45,175 bases of DNA from UBA9076 sp964418835 (GCA_964418835.1 CAYQNJ010000012.1:1-45175), one strand, 5' to 3'; positions 8,088 to 17,501 are shown, counted from the stretch's first letter. Notes: generated by a model not told the origin, from the sequence alone. A program made the numbers and translations.

Positions 8088-8774
8088 TTATTCAAAACCA
8101 TCGAAGTAATCAATATTTTCATTTACAATATCTTTTGCATTTTTAATACCTTCATAAAGATGTTTAACATATGTATTTTTTAATGATTCAAATTCATTAT
8201 TAGAAAGTAACCCAAGTATATTATAATGATCCTTATTTAATTTCTCTAATTTCTCTTTAGAATTTATATTTAACAACATCCTAAATCTTTCATAGTGATG
8301 CTCAAATGTCATTAGATAGTTCCATACATTTCTTTTGCCAGCTATTTCAAATATTGTTCTATGAAATTCATTATCTGACTTTATAAATTCTTTAGCTAAA
8401 TTTCTTCCGGTATCAGAACTTAATAATTTCTTTTGTTTAGTAAGTATATAATCTAATTTGAATAAATCTGCTTGATTAATTGTTTTAATTAAATCCTCCA
8501 TAACTGAAAGTTCTAACTTTTCTCTCATGTACACAATATCAATAATTTGATCTAAATTAATCTTTGTCACTCTAGTACCTACATGAGGTACTATTTCTAA
8601 TAAACCCTCATATTCAAGCCTTTTAAAAGCATCTCTTAAAGGAGTTCTAGACACATGAAATCTTGAAGCCGTTTCAATTTCACCTATTGCTTGTCCTGGC
8701 AACAAGTCAAAATATAATATTTCTTCTTTTAATCTGTTATAAACTTCATTAGGTTTAAACTTCTTTTCAGACAT
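8088..8774 (-). CDS. GntR-family (FadR/FCD subgroup) transcriptional regulator
   Basis: The 228-residue regulator has an N-terminal winged helix (about residues 8-70) with the classic GntR recognition segment SRFHVSRTPLRDAFKRLEYEG. An all-helical FCD ligand domain follows. Probable metal or ligand residues are the Asp and His of KSDNEFHR, the His of NKDHYN and the His of YVKHLYEG. An in-frame extension upstream is possible, but the ATG at 8774 has GGAGT just before it, at the end of the GNAT gene, and gives the normal family length. FCD regulators often sense uronic or other organic acids, and TTGTATACA sites near the glucuronate operon fit such a protein. The gene is last in the ECF transporter operon, so that transporter could be a second target. 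Confidence 0.88.
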   Translation of the reverse strand: MSEKKFKPNEVYNRLKEEILYFDLLPGQAIGEIETASRFHVSRTPLRDAFKRLEYEGLLEIVPHVGTRVTKINLDQIIDIVYMREKLELSVMEDLIKTINQADLFKLDYILTKQKKLLSSDTGRNLAKEFIKSDNEFHRTIFEIAGKRNVWNYLMTFEHHYERFRMLLNINSKEKLEKLNKDHYNILGLLSNNEFESLKNTYVKHLYEGIKNAKDIVNENIDYFDGFE

Positions 8775-8775
8775 A

Positions 8776-9063
8776 TTAACTCCTTTCCAATAAATCTTGT
8801 AGCTCTTTATTCCTTTCAAACTTACTAACAATATAAGAACATACTGGTACAATTTTATAATTGTTCTCTCTTGCATGTCTTATCAATTCATCAAATAATT
8901 TACAAGCTAATCCTTGTCCTCTTAACTCAGGATTAACATATGTAGTATTCACATTCATTACATCATCTTTTTCAAAACTATAAGCAATATACCCTTGTTT
9001 AATATCATCTATATATAAACTTATTACTCCACCATTTATTGTTTCATTAATTTTAAATTCCAT
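8776..9063 (-). CDS. Small GNAT-family N-acetyltransferase
   Basis: At 95 residues this belongs to the compact GNAT group (NATD1/YjdJ-like) of about 90-100 residues. The acetyl-CoA pyrophosphate loop is seen as PELRGQGLACKLFDEL near residues 45-60, followed by VPVCSYIVSKF, typical of this subgroup. It ends one base before the GntR start and begins one base after the stop of the SAM hydrolase gene, so it is co-transcribed with both. Its substrate is unknown; members of this group have poorly defined substrates. The family call is solid and the link to the operon is positional. Confidence 0.85.
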   Translation of the reverse strand: MEFKINETINGGVISLYIDDIKQGYIAYSFEKDDVMNVNTTYVNPELRGQGLACKLFDELIRHARENNYKIVPVCSYIVSKFERNKELQDLLERS

Positions 9064-9064
9064 A

Positions 9065-9901
9065 TTATGCCTTTCTAATCTCTACTATCCAAGATGGACC
9101 AACACCAATATTGTATGCCTTCGCAAATGATCCTTGGTTTATGGCAACACCTACCTTAAATACTGAATTTATATAAATAATTGGGCTACCAATCCTAACA
9201 TCCGCAAATGATTTGCCATAAATTATTTGGTTCTGGTATACAAGTGTATCATTGTTATAGATTGTAATTTCCAGTTTACTTCCATATTCAACATTAAGTT
9301 TCAAGAAATCTTCTCTTGTAATATTTGTCCATAATGATCCAAATCTAACATCTAAGATATCAATTTTTCCTTTAACTAAGTTTTCTTCAACTTTAACTTC
9401 ACTTAAAGGCAAACAAACTATTTCATTTAAATCAAGTTTTTCTCCAACTTCTTCATATGAAATTTTACCACTCGCAAGTAAAGCACCAGTATATGAATAT
9501 ACATCTCTTCCATGGAAAGTATAACTAAAAGAAGATTCTTTTCTGTACAAATTACGATTAATTTCTCTAAGTTCAACTATTCCAACATACGCATTTAAGT
9601 GAGTCAATGTCCCATTATCAGGAGTCACAATATATTGACCATCCTTTGTCTTTGCGACTACACTTTTTCTATTTGTCCCTACACCAGGATCAACTACAGA
9701 CACAAATACAGTACCACTTGGCCAATATTCAACTGTTTGATATAAGCGATAACTTGCCTCAAAAATATTATATGGTGTAATATCATGAGTTAAATGTCTA
9801 ATTTTCAAATCTAAATCAACCTTTAATGCAACTCCTTCCATTGCACTAACCGCACCATCAACTAAACCAAAATCTGACTGATAAACTAATAATTTATTCA
9901 T
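9065..9901 (-). CDS. SAM hydrolase (SAM hydroxide adenosyltransferase, DUF62), copy 1
   Basis: The family hydrolyses S-adenosyl-L-methionine to adenosine and L-methionine. The 278 residues show QSDFG (residue 8), VVDPGVGTNRK (69-79), TPDNGTLTH (93-101) and TFHGRDVY (128-135). Asp71, Arg78 and His130 have exactly the spacing of the catalytic Asp-Arg-His triad of archaeal SAM hydroxide adenosyltransferase. It overlaps the second copy by four bases (ATGA), so they are translationally coupled. Both lie directly after ecfT in an ECF transporter operon, which suggests they process an imported adenosyl or methionine-related compound. Chlorinase or fluorinase activity is unlikely because the hydrolase triad is intact. 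Confidence 0.9.
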   Translation of the reverse strand: MNKLLVYQSDFGLVDGAVSAMEGVALKVDLDLKIRHLTHDITPYNIFEASYRLYQTVEYWPSGTVFVSVVDPGVGTNRKSVVAKTKDGQYIVTPDNGTLTHLNAYVGIVELREINRNLYRKESSFSYTFHGRDVYSYTGALLASGKISYEEVGEKLDLNEIVCLPLSEVKVEENLVKGKIDILDVRFGSLWTNITREDFLKLNVEYGSKLEITIYNNDTLVYQNQIIYGKSFADVRIGSPIIYINSVFKVGVAINQGSFAKAYNIGVGPSWIVEIRKA

Positions 9902-10746
9902 ACTTTCTTAAACTCTACTTTCCATTTATCTCCATAACCTAAATTATTTTTAACTTCAAAACTACCCATAGAAGTAGCCATTGCTATTTTCATTAATTCA
10001 TTGTTATATATGATATCATCACCCTTATTTACCATTCCAAATGATTTATCAAATCTAACCTTTTTATCATAAACTACTTTATCTTCACTATAAACTAAGA
10101 CGTTTATATAATCTCCATAATTAAATCCATTTTCAAAAAACGTCTTAGTTTCTATATTAGTCCATAGATTACCAAAGTTAGGATCATTTATCTCAAATAT
10201 TCCTTTAATAACACCATCTTCTACAGTTGGTTTTAATATTGTATGACAAACAATTTCATCCACGCTATATTCAGGTCCCACTTCATTGAAACTAATAATT
10301 CCTGAAGCTAAACGAGCTGCACAATATCCAAATAAATCTCTACCATGGAATATAGAAACTCCTTCTGTATCTTTGCCCTTTAACCTATTAATAGATTCAT
10401 CTATTTCTCTAACACTTTCTATACCAACACTATTTTTTACATGTGTCAAAGCACCATTATCTGGAGTAACTATATAATAACCATCATTAGTCTTAGCAAC
10501 ACACGCTTTTCTACTTGTTCCAACACCAGGATCAACCACTGAAACAAATACTGTCCCTTTTGGCCAAAACTTCATAGATTGATATAGCCTATACGAAGCA
10601 CTCCATGTATCATATTGAGGTAACTCATGAGAACCATCAATAATATCTAAACTTCTATCTACTGACTTTACAACACCATACATTGCACAAACTGCACCTT
10701 CTTTGTAAGTAAAATCTGTTTGAAAAACTAACATTGCCTTTTCCAT
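9898..10746 (-). CDS. SAM hydrolase (DUF62), copy 2
   Basis: This 282-residue paralogue has the same family motifs: QTDFTYKEG near the start, VVDPGVGTSRK, TPDNGALTH and IFHGRDLF. The Asp72, Arg79 and His134 triad is kept, with a loop three or so residues longer before the histidine than in copy 1. An in-frame start nine codons upstream exists, but ATG at 10746 has AGGAGG at ideal spacing. It follows ecfT by eight bases. Two diverged tandem copies suggest either different substrates or a hetero-oligomer, since the known enzymes are trimers with active sites at subunit interfaces. That last point is an inference. Confidence 0.9.
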   Translation of the reverse strand: MEKAMLVFQTDFTYKEGAVCAMYGVVKSVDRSLDIIDGSHELPQYDTWSASYRLYQSMKFWPKGTVFVSVVDPGVGTSRKACVAKTNDGYYIVTPDNGALTHVKNSVGIESVREIDESINRLKGKDTEGVSIFHGRDLFGYCAARLASGIISFNEVGPEYSVDEIVCHTILKPTVEDGVIKGIFEINDPNFGNLWTNIETKTFFENGFNYGDYINVLVYSEDKVVYDKKVRFDKSFGMVNKGDDIIYNNELMKIAMATSMGSFEVKNNLGYGDKWKVEFKKV

Positions 10747-10754
10747 ATTTCCTC

Positions 10755-11588
10755 CTATATAAATGGATTCCAATAAATTCCATTATTAATAAATTTATTA
10801 ATTAATATTGATGTAACAAATATAATTATACATATAAATATAGTAATATAATCATTTATATTTAATGGTTTATAACTATACCATGATCTAGTTTTACTTT
10901 TACCATAACCTCTTAAATCCATAGCATTTGATATTAATTCAATTCTATCTAATGTAGAAAATATTAATGGAATTAATATCGCAATTATGTTCTTGAACCT
11001 TTTTGTGAGTTTCTCTTTTTTTGACATATCCAATCCTCTTGCTTGTTGGGATAAAGATATAGAATTATAATCTCTTTGAACATCTGGGAAATAACGTAAG
11101 GTTAAACTTAATACTGTACACACTTTATAGTTTAAACCTATTTTATTTAAAGAAGACGCAAATTCACTTGGATTAGTAGTAAGAAAGAAAATTATTCCTA
11201 ATGGTATAACAGATAAGTATTTAAACAACTTTGTGATTTGATATAACATCTGTTCTTGTGTAACTACATACGGACCAAATATATTAAACATTACATTCTT
11301 AGTACCATATATTTCAACACCTTGTAATGGTGCAAATATGAAGGTTAATATAAAATTTGTGATTAAAAATATAGCAACATATATCAACATAGGTTTTATT
11401 TGTTTAAAAGATATTTTAGAAACACCTATCATAAAGAATGAGATAACTAATATAAACAAAATAACTCTAATATCATATGTAAGCATAACTGTTGTAGTTA
11501 AAAGCAAGAAACAAGCTAACTTAGTAAATCCACTAAGTTTATGTACAAATGTATCTAATTGATTATAGGAGAATAATTTAATTTTCAT
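10755..11588 (-). CDS. ecfT: ECF transporter transmembrane component EcfT
   Basis: This 277-residue membrane protein has about five to six hydrophobic segments and the two coupling motifs of EcfT: LSLSQQARGLD near residue 178 and AMDLRGYGKSKTR near residue 222. These Ala-Arg-Gly type motifs contact the ATPases. It overlaps the end of the fused EcfA gene by 11 bases, and its ribosome binding site AAAGGAG is inside that gene. With EcfA it forms the energising module of an ECF vitamin or nucleobase-type importer. The usual S component is not adjacent; a candidate lies at 17618-18172, beyond the inserted MarR/ABC cassette. Confidence 0.93.
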   Translation of the reverse strand: MKIKLFSYNQLDTFVHKLSGFTKLACFLLLTTTVMLTYDIRVILFILVISFFMIGVSKISFKQIKPMLIYVAIFLITNFILTFIFAPLQGVEIYGTKNVMFNIFGPYVVTQEQMLYQITKLFKYLSVIPLGIIFFLTTNPSEFASSLNKIGLNYKVCTVLSLTLRYFPDVQRDYNSISLSQQARGLDMSKKEKLTKRFKNIIAILIPLIFSTLDRIELISNAMDLRGYGKSKTRSWYSYKPLNINDYITIFICIIIFVTSILINKFINNGIYWNPFI

Positions 11589-13287
11589 TTATATTACTCC
11601 TTTCATAATTAATAAAACTTTCTATAAATTGTAAAGGTTCATCTATTTCAGATTTAATTGCTAAATCGTATAAAGATGTTCTTTTTAAATTAGCCTTATC
11701 AATAATAAAATCATCGCTCAATACCTCATATGATGGCTTATCCGCAATCTTAGTACCATCAGATAAAACAACTGCCCTATAAGTATATTCAAGCATTAAA
11801 TGCATATCATGAGTTATCAAAATTATAGTTTGTCCCTTATCATTTAAAGTCTTTAAAAACTCCATAATTTCAGAATAATGTTTATAATCTTGTCCTGCAG
11901 TAGGTTCATCTAAAATAAGTATTTCTGGGTTTAAAACTAAAATACTAGCAATGGTAACCCTTTTCTTTTGACCATAACTAAGTGCACTAATCGGCCACTT
12001 CTTAAACGGTGATAACCCACATATATCCATTACATCGCTAACTCTTTTATTAATTTCTTCTTCATCAACATTTCTTATTCTTAAACCATAGGCTATCTCA
12101 TCAAAAATTAAATTTTTAGAAATCATTTGATTAGGATTCTGTAATACTATCCCAACATGTTGGGCAGTTTCTTTAATAGTTAAATCCAACAAACTATTTC
12201 CATTTAAAACAATATCCCCTCTATCAGGTTTTTCAAAACCAACAATAAGTTTAGCAAGTGTACTCTTACCTGCACCATTTTTACCTACTAATGCAAGCAT
12301 CTCTCCCTTTTTGATATCAACATTAATATCATCTAATATCATCTTTACACCATCATAACTAAATGAAAGGTTCTTTATTTGAAGTAATGTTTCATTATCA
12401 TTTGGTTTTAATCTTACATTATGTTTATTAAACCAATCTTTTAATTTAGCTTCATTACCTTCTAAATTAAACTTATCAATATTTTCTGGATGCATTGATG
12501 GGTTTATTTTAATATCACTATATCTACACGCACTAACATATAAAGGTTCTCTAATACCATATTTAATTAATAAATCAGTTGATAAAACAACTTCAGGAAT
12601 ATCATCAATAATTATCCTTCCATTATCCATAAGAATTATTCTGTCAATATCCTTATATAAAACATCTTCCAATCTATGTTCAATTATAACAATCGTATTA
12701 TCTTCCTTATGAATATTATCAATTAATTCAATCGCAATCTTTCCTGTTTTAGGATCAAGATTTGCAAGAGGCTCATCAAACAATAATATAGATGCATCTT
12801 CAACCATAACACCAGCTAAGGAAACTCTTTGTTTTTGTCCTCCAGATAATTCATATGGATTATTGTTTATTAAATCTTTCATATTAACTAATTCACTTAT
12901 CTTATAAACTCTATTCTTCATTTCTTCTTGTTCAACATTATCATTTTCTAATGCAAAAGCTATATCTTCCCCAACACTTAACCCTACAAATTGACCATCT
13001 GAATCTTGTAAAACCGTACCAACTTCTTTTGATATATCAAAAATACTACTATCTTTAGTATTTTTACCAACTATAATTAGATCCCCTTTTACATCACCCT
13101 TATAAGAGTTAGGAATAAGACCATTAATACAATTTCCTAAAGTACTCTTTCCAGAACCAGAAGGACCGATTATTAATATCTTCTCACCTTTGTATATAGT
13201 AAGGTTAATATCATGTAATGTGTAGTCTGATTGTGAATGATATTTAAAACTATAATCTTTAAATTCAATAACAGGTATTTTCATCAT
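11578..13287 (-). CDS. ecfA: ECF transporter energy-coupling ATPase, two ATPase domains fused
   Basis: The 569-residue protein carries two complete ABC ATPase domains in tandem. Domain 1 (about 1-260) has Walker A GPSGSGKST, signature LSGGQKQR and Walker B ILLFDEP. Domain 2 (about 300-540) has Walker A GKNGAGKST, signature LSYGQKKR and Walker B ILILDEP. This fusion stands for the EcfA1/EcfA2 pair found as separate genes in many Firmicutes. ATG codons at 13287 and 13284 share the ribosome binding site GGGAGGAG. It is the first gene of the operon ecfA-ecfT-SAM hydrolase 2-SAM hydrolase 1-GNAT-GntR, with a TATAAT just upstream on the minus strand. Confidence 0.94.
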   Translation of the reverse strand: MMKIPVIEFKDYSFKYHSQSDYTLHDINLTIYKGEKILIIGPSGSGKSTLGNCINGLIPNSYKGDVKGDLIIVGKNTKDSSIFDISKEVGTVLQDSDGQFVGLSVGEDIAFALENDNVEQEEMKNRVYKISELVNMKDLINNNPYELSGGQKQRVSLAGVMVEDASILLFDEPLANLDPKTGKIAIELIDNIHKEDNTIVIIEHRLEDVLYKDIDRIILMDNGRIIIDDIPEVVLSTDLLIKYGIREPLYVSACRYSDIKINPSMHPENIDKFNLEGNEAKLKDWFNKHNVRLKPNDNETLLQIKNLSFSYDGVKMILDDINVDIKKGEMLALVGKNGAGKSTLAKLIVGFEKPDRGDIVLNGNSLLDLTIKETAQHVGIVLQNPNQMISKNLIFDEIAYGLRIRNVDEEEINKRVSDVMDICGLSPFKKWPISALSYGQKKRVTIASILVLNPEILILDEPTAGQDYKHYSEIMEFLKTLNDKGQTIILITHDMHLMLEYTYRAVVLSDGTKIADKPSYEVLSDDFIIDKANLKRTSLYDLAIKSEIDEPLQFIESFINYERSNINEN

Positions 13288-13342
13288 ATATCTCCTCCCT
13301 AGATTATAACAAACTCTTATATTGTTTTGTTAGGAATATTAA

Positions 13343-13371
13343 TTTATGTACAAGTATTGTACTATTATAAT
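13343..13371 (+). promoter_or_regulatory. Promoter of the MarR/ABC operon with operator in the spacer
   Basis: A weak -35 TTTATG (13343-13348) and a consensus -10 TATAAT (13366-13371) are 17 bases apart. Nearly all of the spacer is a perfect inverted repeat, GTACAA-GTA-TTGTAC (13348-13362). A second palindrome, GTAGC-GT-GCTAC, lies at 13389-13400. Both fit autoregulation by the MarR protein encoded next. Confidence 0.6.
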
Positions 13372-13417
13372 TAATGTATTAAAATTATGTAGCGTGCTAC
13401 TTATTAGGGGGTGTATC

Positions 13418-13855
13418 ATGGATTATAAACATGTTGGTAGATTAATACGAAATTTATCAAATATATTTGATAAAGAATTTAATAAAGTTGCTTTAAAATA
13501 TGATTTAACAACTTCTCAAAGTATGGTATTAATATATCTTCAAAAAAATACAAACCAAGAAACAAATCCTATAGATTTAGAAAAACATTTTAACTATTCA
13601 CATGCAAGTATTTTAGGAATCCTAAAAAGACTAGAAGAAAAAAAGTTTATAACCATATCTAAATCAGATAAGGACAAAAGATTTAGAATAATTAAAATAA
13701 GTGAAAAAGGTATTAATACAGAAAAAAACATAAAAAAATCATTAAAACAAGTAATCGATAGATTATATGTTGATATAAATGATAATGAAAAAGATATATT
13801 TATAAATATTTTACATAGAATGATATATAACCTAAAGGAGGATAAAGAATGTTAA
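13418..13855 (+). CDS. MarR-family transcriptional regulator
   Basis: The 145-residue protein has the MarR winged helix: LTTSQSMVLIYLQ, then the helix-turn-helix DLEKHFNYSHASILGILKRLEEKKFI and the wing KSDKDKRFRIIKISEKG. Upstream in-frame codons would add 24 residues, but ATG at 13418 has AGGGGGTG before it and gives the normal MarR length. Its stop overlaps the next gene's start by seven bases. MarR proteins paired with two half-size ABC genes commonly repress the operon until a drug or metabolite binds. An inverted repeat between -35 and -10 of its promoter is the likely operator. Confidence 0.9.
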   Translation: MDYKHVGRLIRNLSNIFDKEFNKVALKYDLTTSQSMVLIYLQKNTNQETNPIDLEKHFNYSHASILGILKRLEEKKFITISKSDKDKRFRIIKISEKGINTEKNIKKSLKQVIDRLYVDINDNEKDIFINILHRMIYNLKEDKEC

Positions 13856-15582
13856 AAACAATACTTAATCAAGTAAAAGAATTTAAAATACCAAGTTTTC
13901 TAGCACCATTTTTTATGGTGTTAGAAGTAATTTGTGAATTAATAATTCCTTTAATGATGGGTTTTATTATAGATAGAGGCATTAACTCATCTAACTTAAA
14001 TGCTGTATTTATGTATGGTGGACTTATGCTTGTATGTGCATTTGGAGCTTTATTATTTGGTAGTGCTAGTGCTCATTATGGATCATATGCAGCCTCTGGT
14101 CTTGCAAAAAATTTAAGATCTTCAATGTTTAAAAAGATTCAAAGTTTTTCATTTAAAAACATAGATAAATTTGATACTTCTAGTTTAATTACTAGAATGA
14201 TGACAGATGTAACTAACACCCAACAATCTTATCAAATGACGCTAAGGATGGGTGTTAGATCACCATTAACTCTAATCATTGCAGTATTTATGACATATTC
14301 AATAAATAAAGAATTATCCTCAATATTCTTCTATGCAATTATTTTCTTATCAATATCTATTACTATAATGATGTATTTTTCTTACAAAGCTTTTAAAGAA
14401 GTGTTTGAAAAATATGATGGTTTAAATAGTTCAGTTCAAGAAAATGTATCAAATATAAGAGTAGTAAAAGCTTATGTAAAAGAAAAAGAAGAAACTTCAA
14501 AATTTGTAAAAGCCACAAAGAATTTATATGACGCATTTATTAGAGCAGAGAATATTACTGTATTACATGGTCCAATAATGCAATTAACAGTATATGCATG
14601 TATTATTGCATTATCTTGGTTTGGCGCAAACATGATTGTAAGTAATACATTAACTACTGGAGAACTTATGAGTATGTTTACATATACAATGAACATCCTT
14701 ATGAGTCTTATGATGTTATCTTTCTTCTTTATTATGATAATTATGTCTTTTGCGTCAATGAAAAGAATCTCAGAAATACTAAATGAAGAACCTAGTATTA
14801 CAAACCCAAAAAATCCAATTACAGAAGTAAAAGATGGAAGTATTTCATTTAAGGATGTTAGTTTTGAATATTATGATGATACTCAAGACTATGTGTTATC
14901 AAATATAAACCTAGATATTAAATCTGGAGAAACCTTAAGTATTATAGGTGGAACTGGTTCTTCTAAGTCTACCCTTGTTCAACTAATACCTAGACTTTAT
15001 GATGTTAGTTTAGGTAGTGTAGAAGTTGCTGGTATTGATGTTAGAAACTATGATTTAAAGACCTTAAGAAACGCAGTATCAATGGTACTTCAAAAAAATA
15101 CTTTATTTTCTGGTACTATAAAAGAAAACTTAAAATGGGGTAATAAAGAAGCTAGTGATGAAGAAATAATATTAGCCGCAAAACATGCTCAAGCACATGA
15201 CTTTATTACTAGTTTCCCTGATGGATATGAAACACATATTGAACAAGGTGGAACAAACGTATCAGGTGGTCAAAGACAAAGACTTACAATTGCACGAGCT
15301 TTATTAAAAAATCCAAAAATATTAATACTTGATGATTCAACTAGTGCAGTAGATACTAGCACAGATTCTCATATTAGAAAATCATTTAGAGAAGATCTTC
15401 CTGATATTACTAAAATAATAATATCTCAAAGAATATCGTCTATTAGTGATGCGGATAGAATAATTGTATTAGATGATGGAAAAATAAATGGAATCGGTAC
15501 TCATGAAGAATTATTAAAATCAAATAACATATACAAAGAAGTATACGAGACACAATATAAAGGTGGTGATAATAATGAGTAG
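13849..15582 (+). CDS. Heterodimeric ABC exporter, subunit with degenerate ATPase site
   Basis: The 577-residue half transporter has a six-helix membrane domain (about 1-310) and a C-terminal ATPase. Walker A reads GGTGSSKST, with serine where most proteins have glycine. The signature is VSGGQRQR. Walker B is ILILDDST, with Asp in place of the catalytic Glu. Such a subunit normally pairs with a partner carrying the complete catalytic Glu, as in TM287/288 and BmrCD. The gene overlaps marR at its start and the partner gene at its end. Export of a drug, peptide or lipid is expected; the cargo cannot be read from sequence. Confidence 0.92.
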   Translation: MLKTILNQVKEFKIPSFLAPFFMVLEVICELIIPLMMGFIIDRGINSSNLNAVFMYGGLMLVCAFGALLFGSASAHYGSYAASGLAKNLRSSMFKKIQSFSFKNIDKFDTSSLITRMMTDVTNTQQSYQMTLRMGVRSPLTLIIAVFMTYSINKELSSIFFYAIIFLSISITIMMYFSYKAFKEVFEKYDGLNSSVQENVSNIRVVKAYVKEKEETSKFVKATKNLYDAFIRAENITVLHGPIMQLTVYACIIALSWFGANMIVSNTLTTGELMSMFTYTMNILMSLMMLSFFFIMIIMSFASMKRISEILNEEPSITNPKNPITEVKDGSISFKDVSFEYYDDTQDYVLSNINLDIKSGETLSIIGGTGSSKSTLVQLIPRLYDVSLGSVEVAGIDVRNYDLKTLRNAVSMVLQKNTLFSGTIKENLKWGNKEASDEEIILAAKHAQAHDFITSFPDGYETHIEQGGTNVSGGQRQRLTIARALLKNPKILILDDSTSAVDTSTDSHIRKSFREDLPDITKIIISQRISSISDADRIIVLDDGKINGIGTHEELLKSNNIYKEVYETQYKGGDNNE

Positions 15583-17470
15583 AGGACCTGGAAGAAGAGG
15601 AGGAATTCCTGTAGATAAAAAACTAGATAAAAAAGTATTAAAAAGACTTATTGATTTTTATCTAAAAAACAACAAGCTTTCTATAGTAATTGTATTTATC
15701 GCAATTGCAGTATCATCTATCATTTCAGTTATTGGCTCATTATTTATGAAGGTACTAATTGATGACTATATCACACCTCTTACAAAACAAGCTACACCAG
15801 ATTTTGAACCATTAAAAAAAGCATTACTAATAATGGCTTTAATATATATTGTTGGTTTAGTATTTAATTTCATATATCAAAAAATATTAATTTATGTTAC
15901 ACACAAAACATTAAAGAAAACAAGGGATGATTTGTTTGGTCACATGCAAACACTTCCAATAAGATACTTTGATACACATCCTCATGGAGAAATAATGAGC
16001 GTTTATACTAATGATATTGATACTTTAAGACAAGTACTTTCTCAAAGTATCCCTGCCCTATTTAGTTCAACAATTACTGTAGTTTCAGTCTTTATATCAA
16101 TGATTGTACTTAGTATTCCATTAACCTTAATAATTATTCTTATGTTGTTTGTAATGAAAAAAGCAATTTCTTGGATTGGTAGTAATAGTGGAAAATACTT
16201 TGTGAAACAACAACATGACATAGGAAAAGAAAATGGCTATATAGAAGAAATGATGGAAGGTATTAAAGTAGTTAAAGTATTTACTTATGAAGATGAAGCC
16301 ATAAGTAACTTTGAAAAATTAAATGAAAATTTATTCCACAGTTCATTTAATGCAAATAAATTCTCTACTATATTAATGCCTATAATGGGTAACCTAGGTA
16401 ATATATCATATGTTTTAACAGCAGCAATCGGTGGTATACTAGCGATTAAATTTAATTCACTTACTGTTGGAACACTTGCTTCATTTTTAACTTTAAACAA
16501 ATCATTCAACATGCCTATAACACAAATTTCTCAACAGTTTAATTCTATAATCATGGCTATGGCTGGAGCTGAAAGAGTATTTAAACTACTTGATGAAAAA
16601 TCTGAAGTTAATGATGGTGAGGTAACATTAGTTAATGTTAGAGAAGAAAACAATAAACTAATTGAATGTGATGCATGTACTAATACATGGGCTTGGAAAC
16701 ACCCTTCTAAAGATAAAGAAGATAGATTAGTTTTATTAAAAGGAGATGTTAGATTCCATAATGTAACATTTGGGTATTCTGATGAAAAAACAGTTTTAAA
16801 AAATATTAATCTATATGCTGAACCTGGACAAAAACTAGCCTTTGTAGGAGCTACAGGTGCTGGTAAAACTACAATTACAAACTTAATTAATAGATTCTAT
16901 GATATTCAAGAAGGTTCAATTACATATGATGGCATAGATATTAAATTAATAAATAAAAATGACCTAAGAAGATCATTAGGTATTGTATTACAAGATACAA
17001 ATCTATTTAGTGGAACAATAAAAGAAAACATTAAATATGCAAATCCAAGTGCAAGTGATGAAGAGGTTATAAAAGCCGCAAAACTAGCAAATTCTGATGG
17101 ATTTATAATGCACTTAGAACATGGTTATGAAACTGTAATAAAAAGTGATGGTTCTCCATTATCTCAAGGACAAAAACAATTATTATCTATTGCAAGAGCA
17201 GCACTTGCAAACTCCCCTGTATTAATACTTGATGAAGCCACAAGTTCAATTGACTCTAGAACAGAAAAGATCGTACAAAACGGTATGGATAAACTAATGG
17301 GTGGAAGAACAACATTTGTAATAGCTCATAGGCTATCTACAATAAAGAATTCAAATGTAATTCTTGTATTAGACAATGGTGAAATTATTGAAAGAGGAAA
17401 TCATGATTCACTTCTAAAAGAAAAAGGTATTTACTATAAACTATATACAGGTTTACTAGAAATAGACTAA
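15575..17470 (+). CDS. Heterodimeric ABC exporter, subunit with catalytic Walker B glutamate
   Basis: The 631-residue partner has a hydrophilic N-terminus (SRGPGRRGGIP), a six-helix membrane domain and an ATPase with Walker A GATGAGKTT, signature LSQGQKQL and Walker B VLILDEAT. A linker insertion before the ATPase contains CDACTNTWAWKHP, a Trp-rich segment that I know from the YfiC-like Clostridia/Bacilli exporters. ATG at 15575 with AAGGTGG upstream is preferred over a GTG four codons earlier. It overlaps the first subunit by eight bases. The LSQGQ signature faces the degenerate Walker site of the partner, so one composite site should be catalytically weak. Confidence 0.92.
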   Translation: MSRGPGRRGGIPVDKKLDKKVLKRLIDFYLKNNKLSIVIVFIAIAVSSIISVIGSLFMKVLIDDYITPLTKQATPDFEPLKKALLIMALIYIVGLVFNFIYQKILIYVTHKTLKKTRDDLFGHMQTLPIRYFDTHPHGEIMSVYTNDIDTLRQVLSQSIPALFSSTITVVSVFISMIVLSIPLTLIIILMLFVMKKAISWIGSNSGKYFVKQQHDIGKENGYIEEMMEGIKVVKVFTYEDEAISNFEKLNENLFHSSFNANKFSTILMPIMGNLGNISYVLTAAIGGILAIKFNSLTVGTLASFLTLNKSFNMPITQISQQFNSIIMAMAGAERVFKLLDEKSEVNDGEVTLVNVREENNKLIECDACTNTWAWKHPSKDKEDRLVLLKGDVRFHNVTFGYSDEKTVLKNINLYAEPGQKLAFVGATGAGKTTITNLINRFYDIQEGSITYDGIDIKLINKNDLRRSLGIVLQDTNLFSGTIKENIKYANPSASDEEVIKAAKLANSDGFIMHLEHGYETVIKSDGSPLSQGQKQLLSIARAALANSPVLILDEATSSIDSRTEKIVQNGMDKLMGGRTTFVIAHRLSTIKNSNVILVLDNGEIIERGNHDSLLKEKGIYYKLYTGLLEID

Positions 17471-17501
17471 AAAGATATTCATAAATGAATATCTTTTTTT
17501 C
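17471..17501 (+). terminator. Terminator of the MarR/ABC operon
   Basis: AAAGATATTCAT-AA-ATGAATATCTTT is a perfect 12-bp stem followed by further T residues, directly after the stop codon of the second ABC gene. The spacer to the next terminator (17502-17594) holds no gene I can see. Confidence 0.85.
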
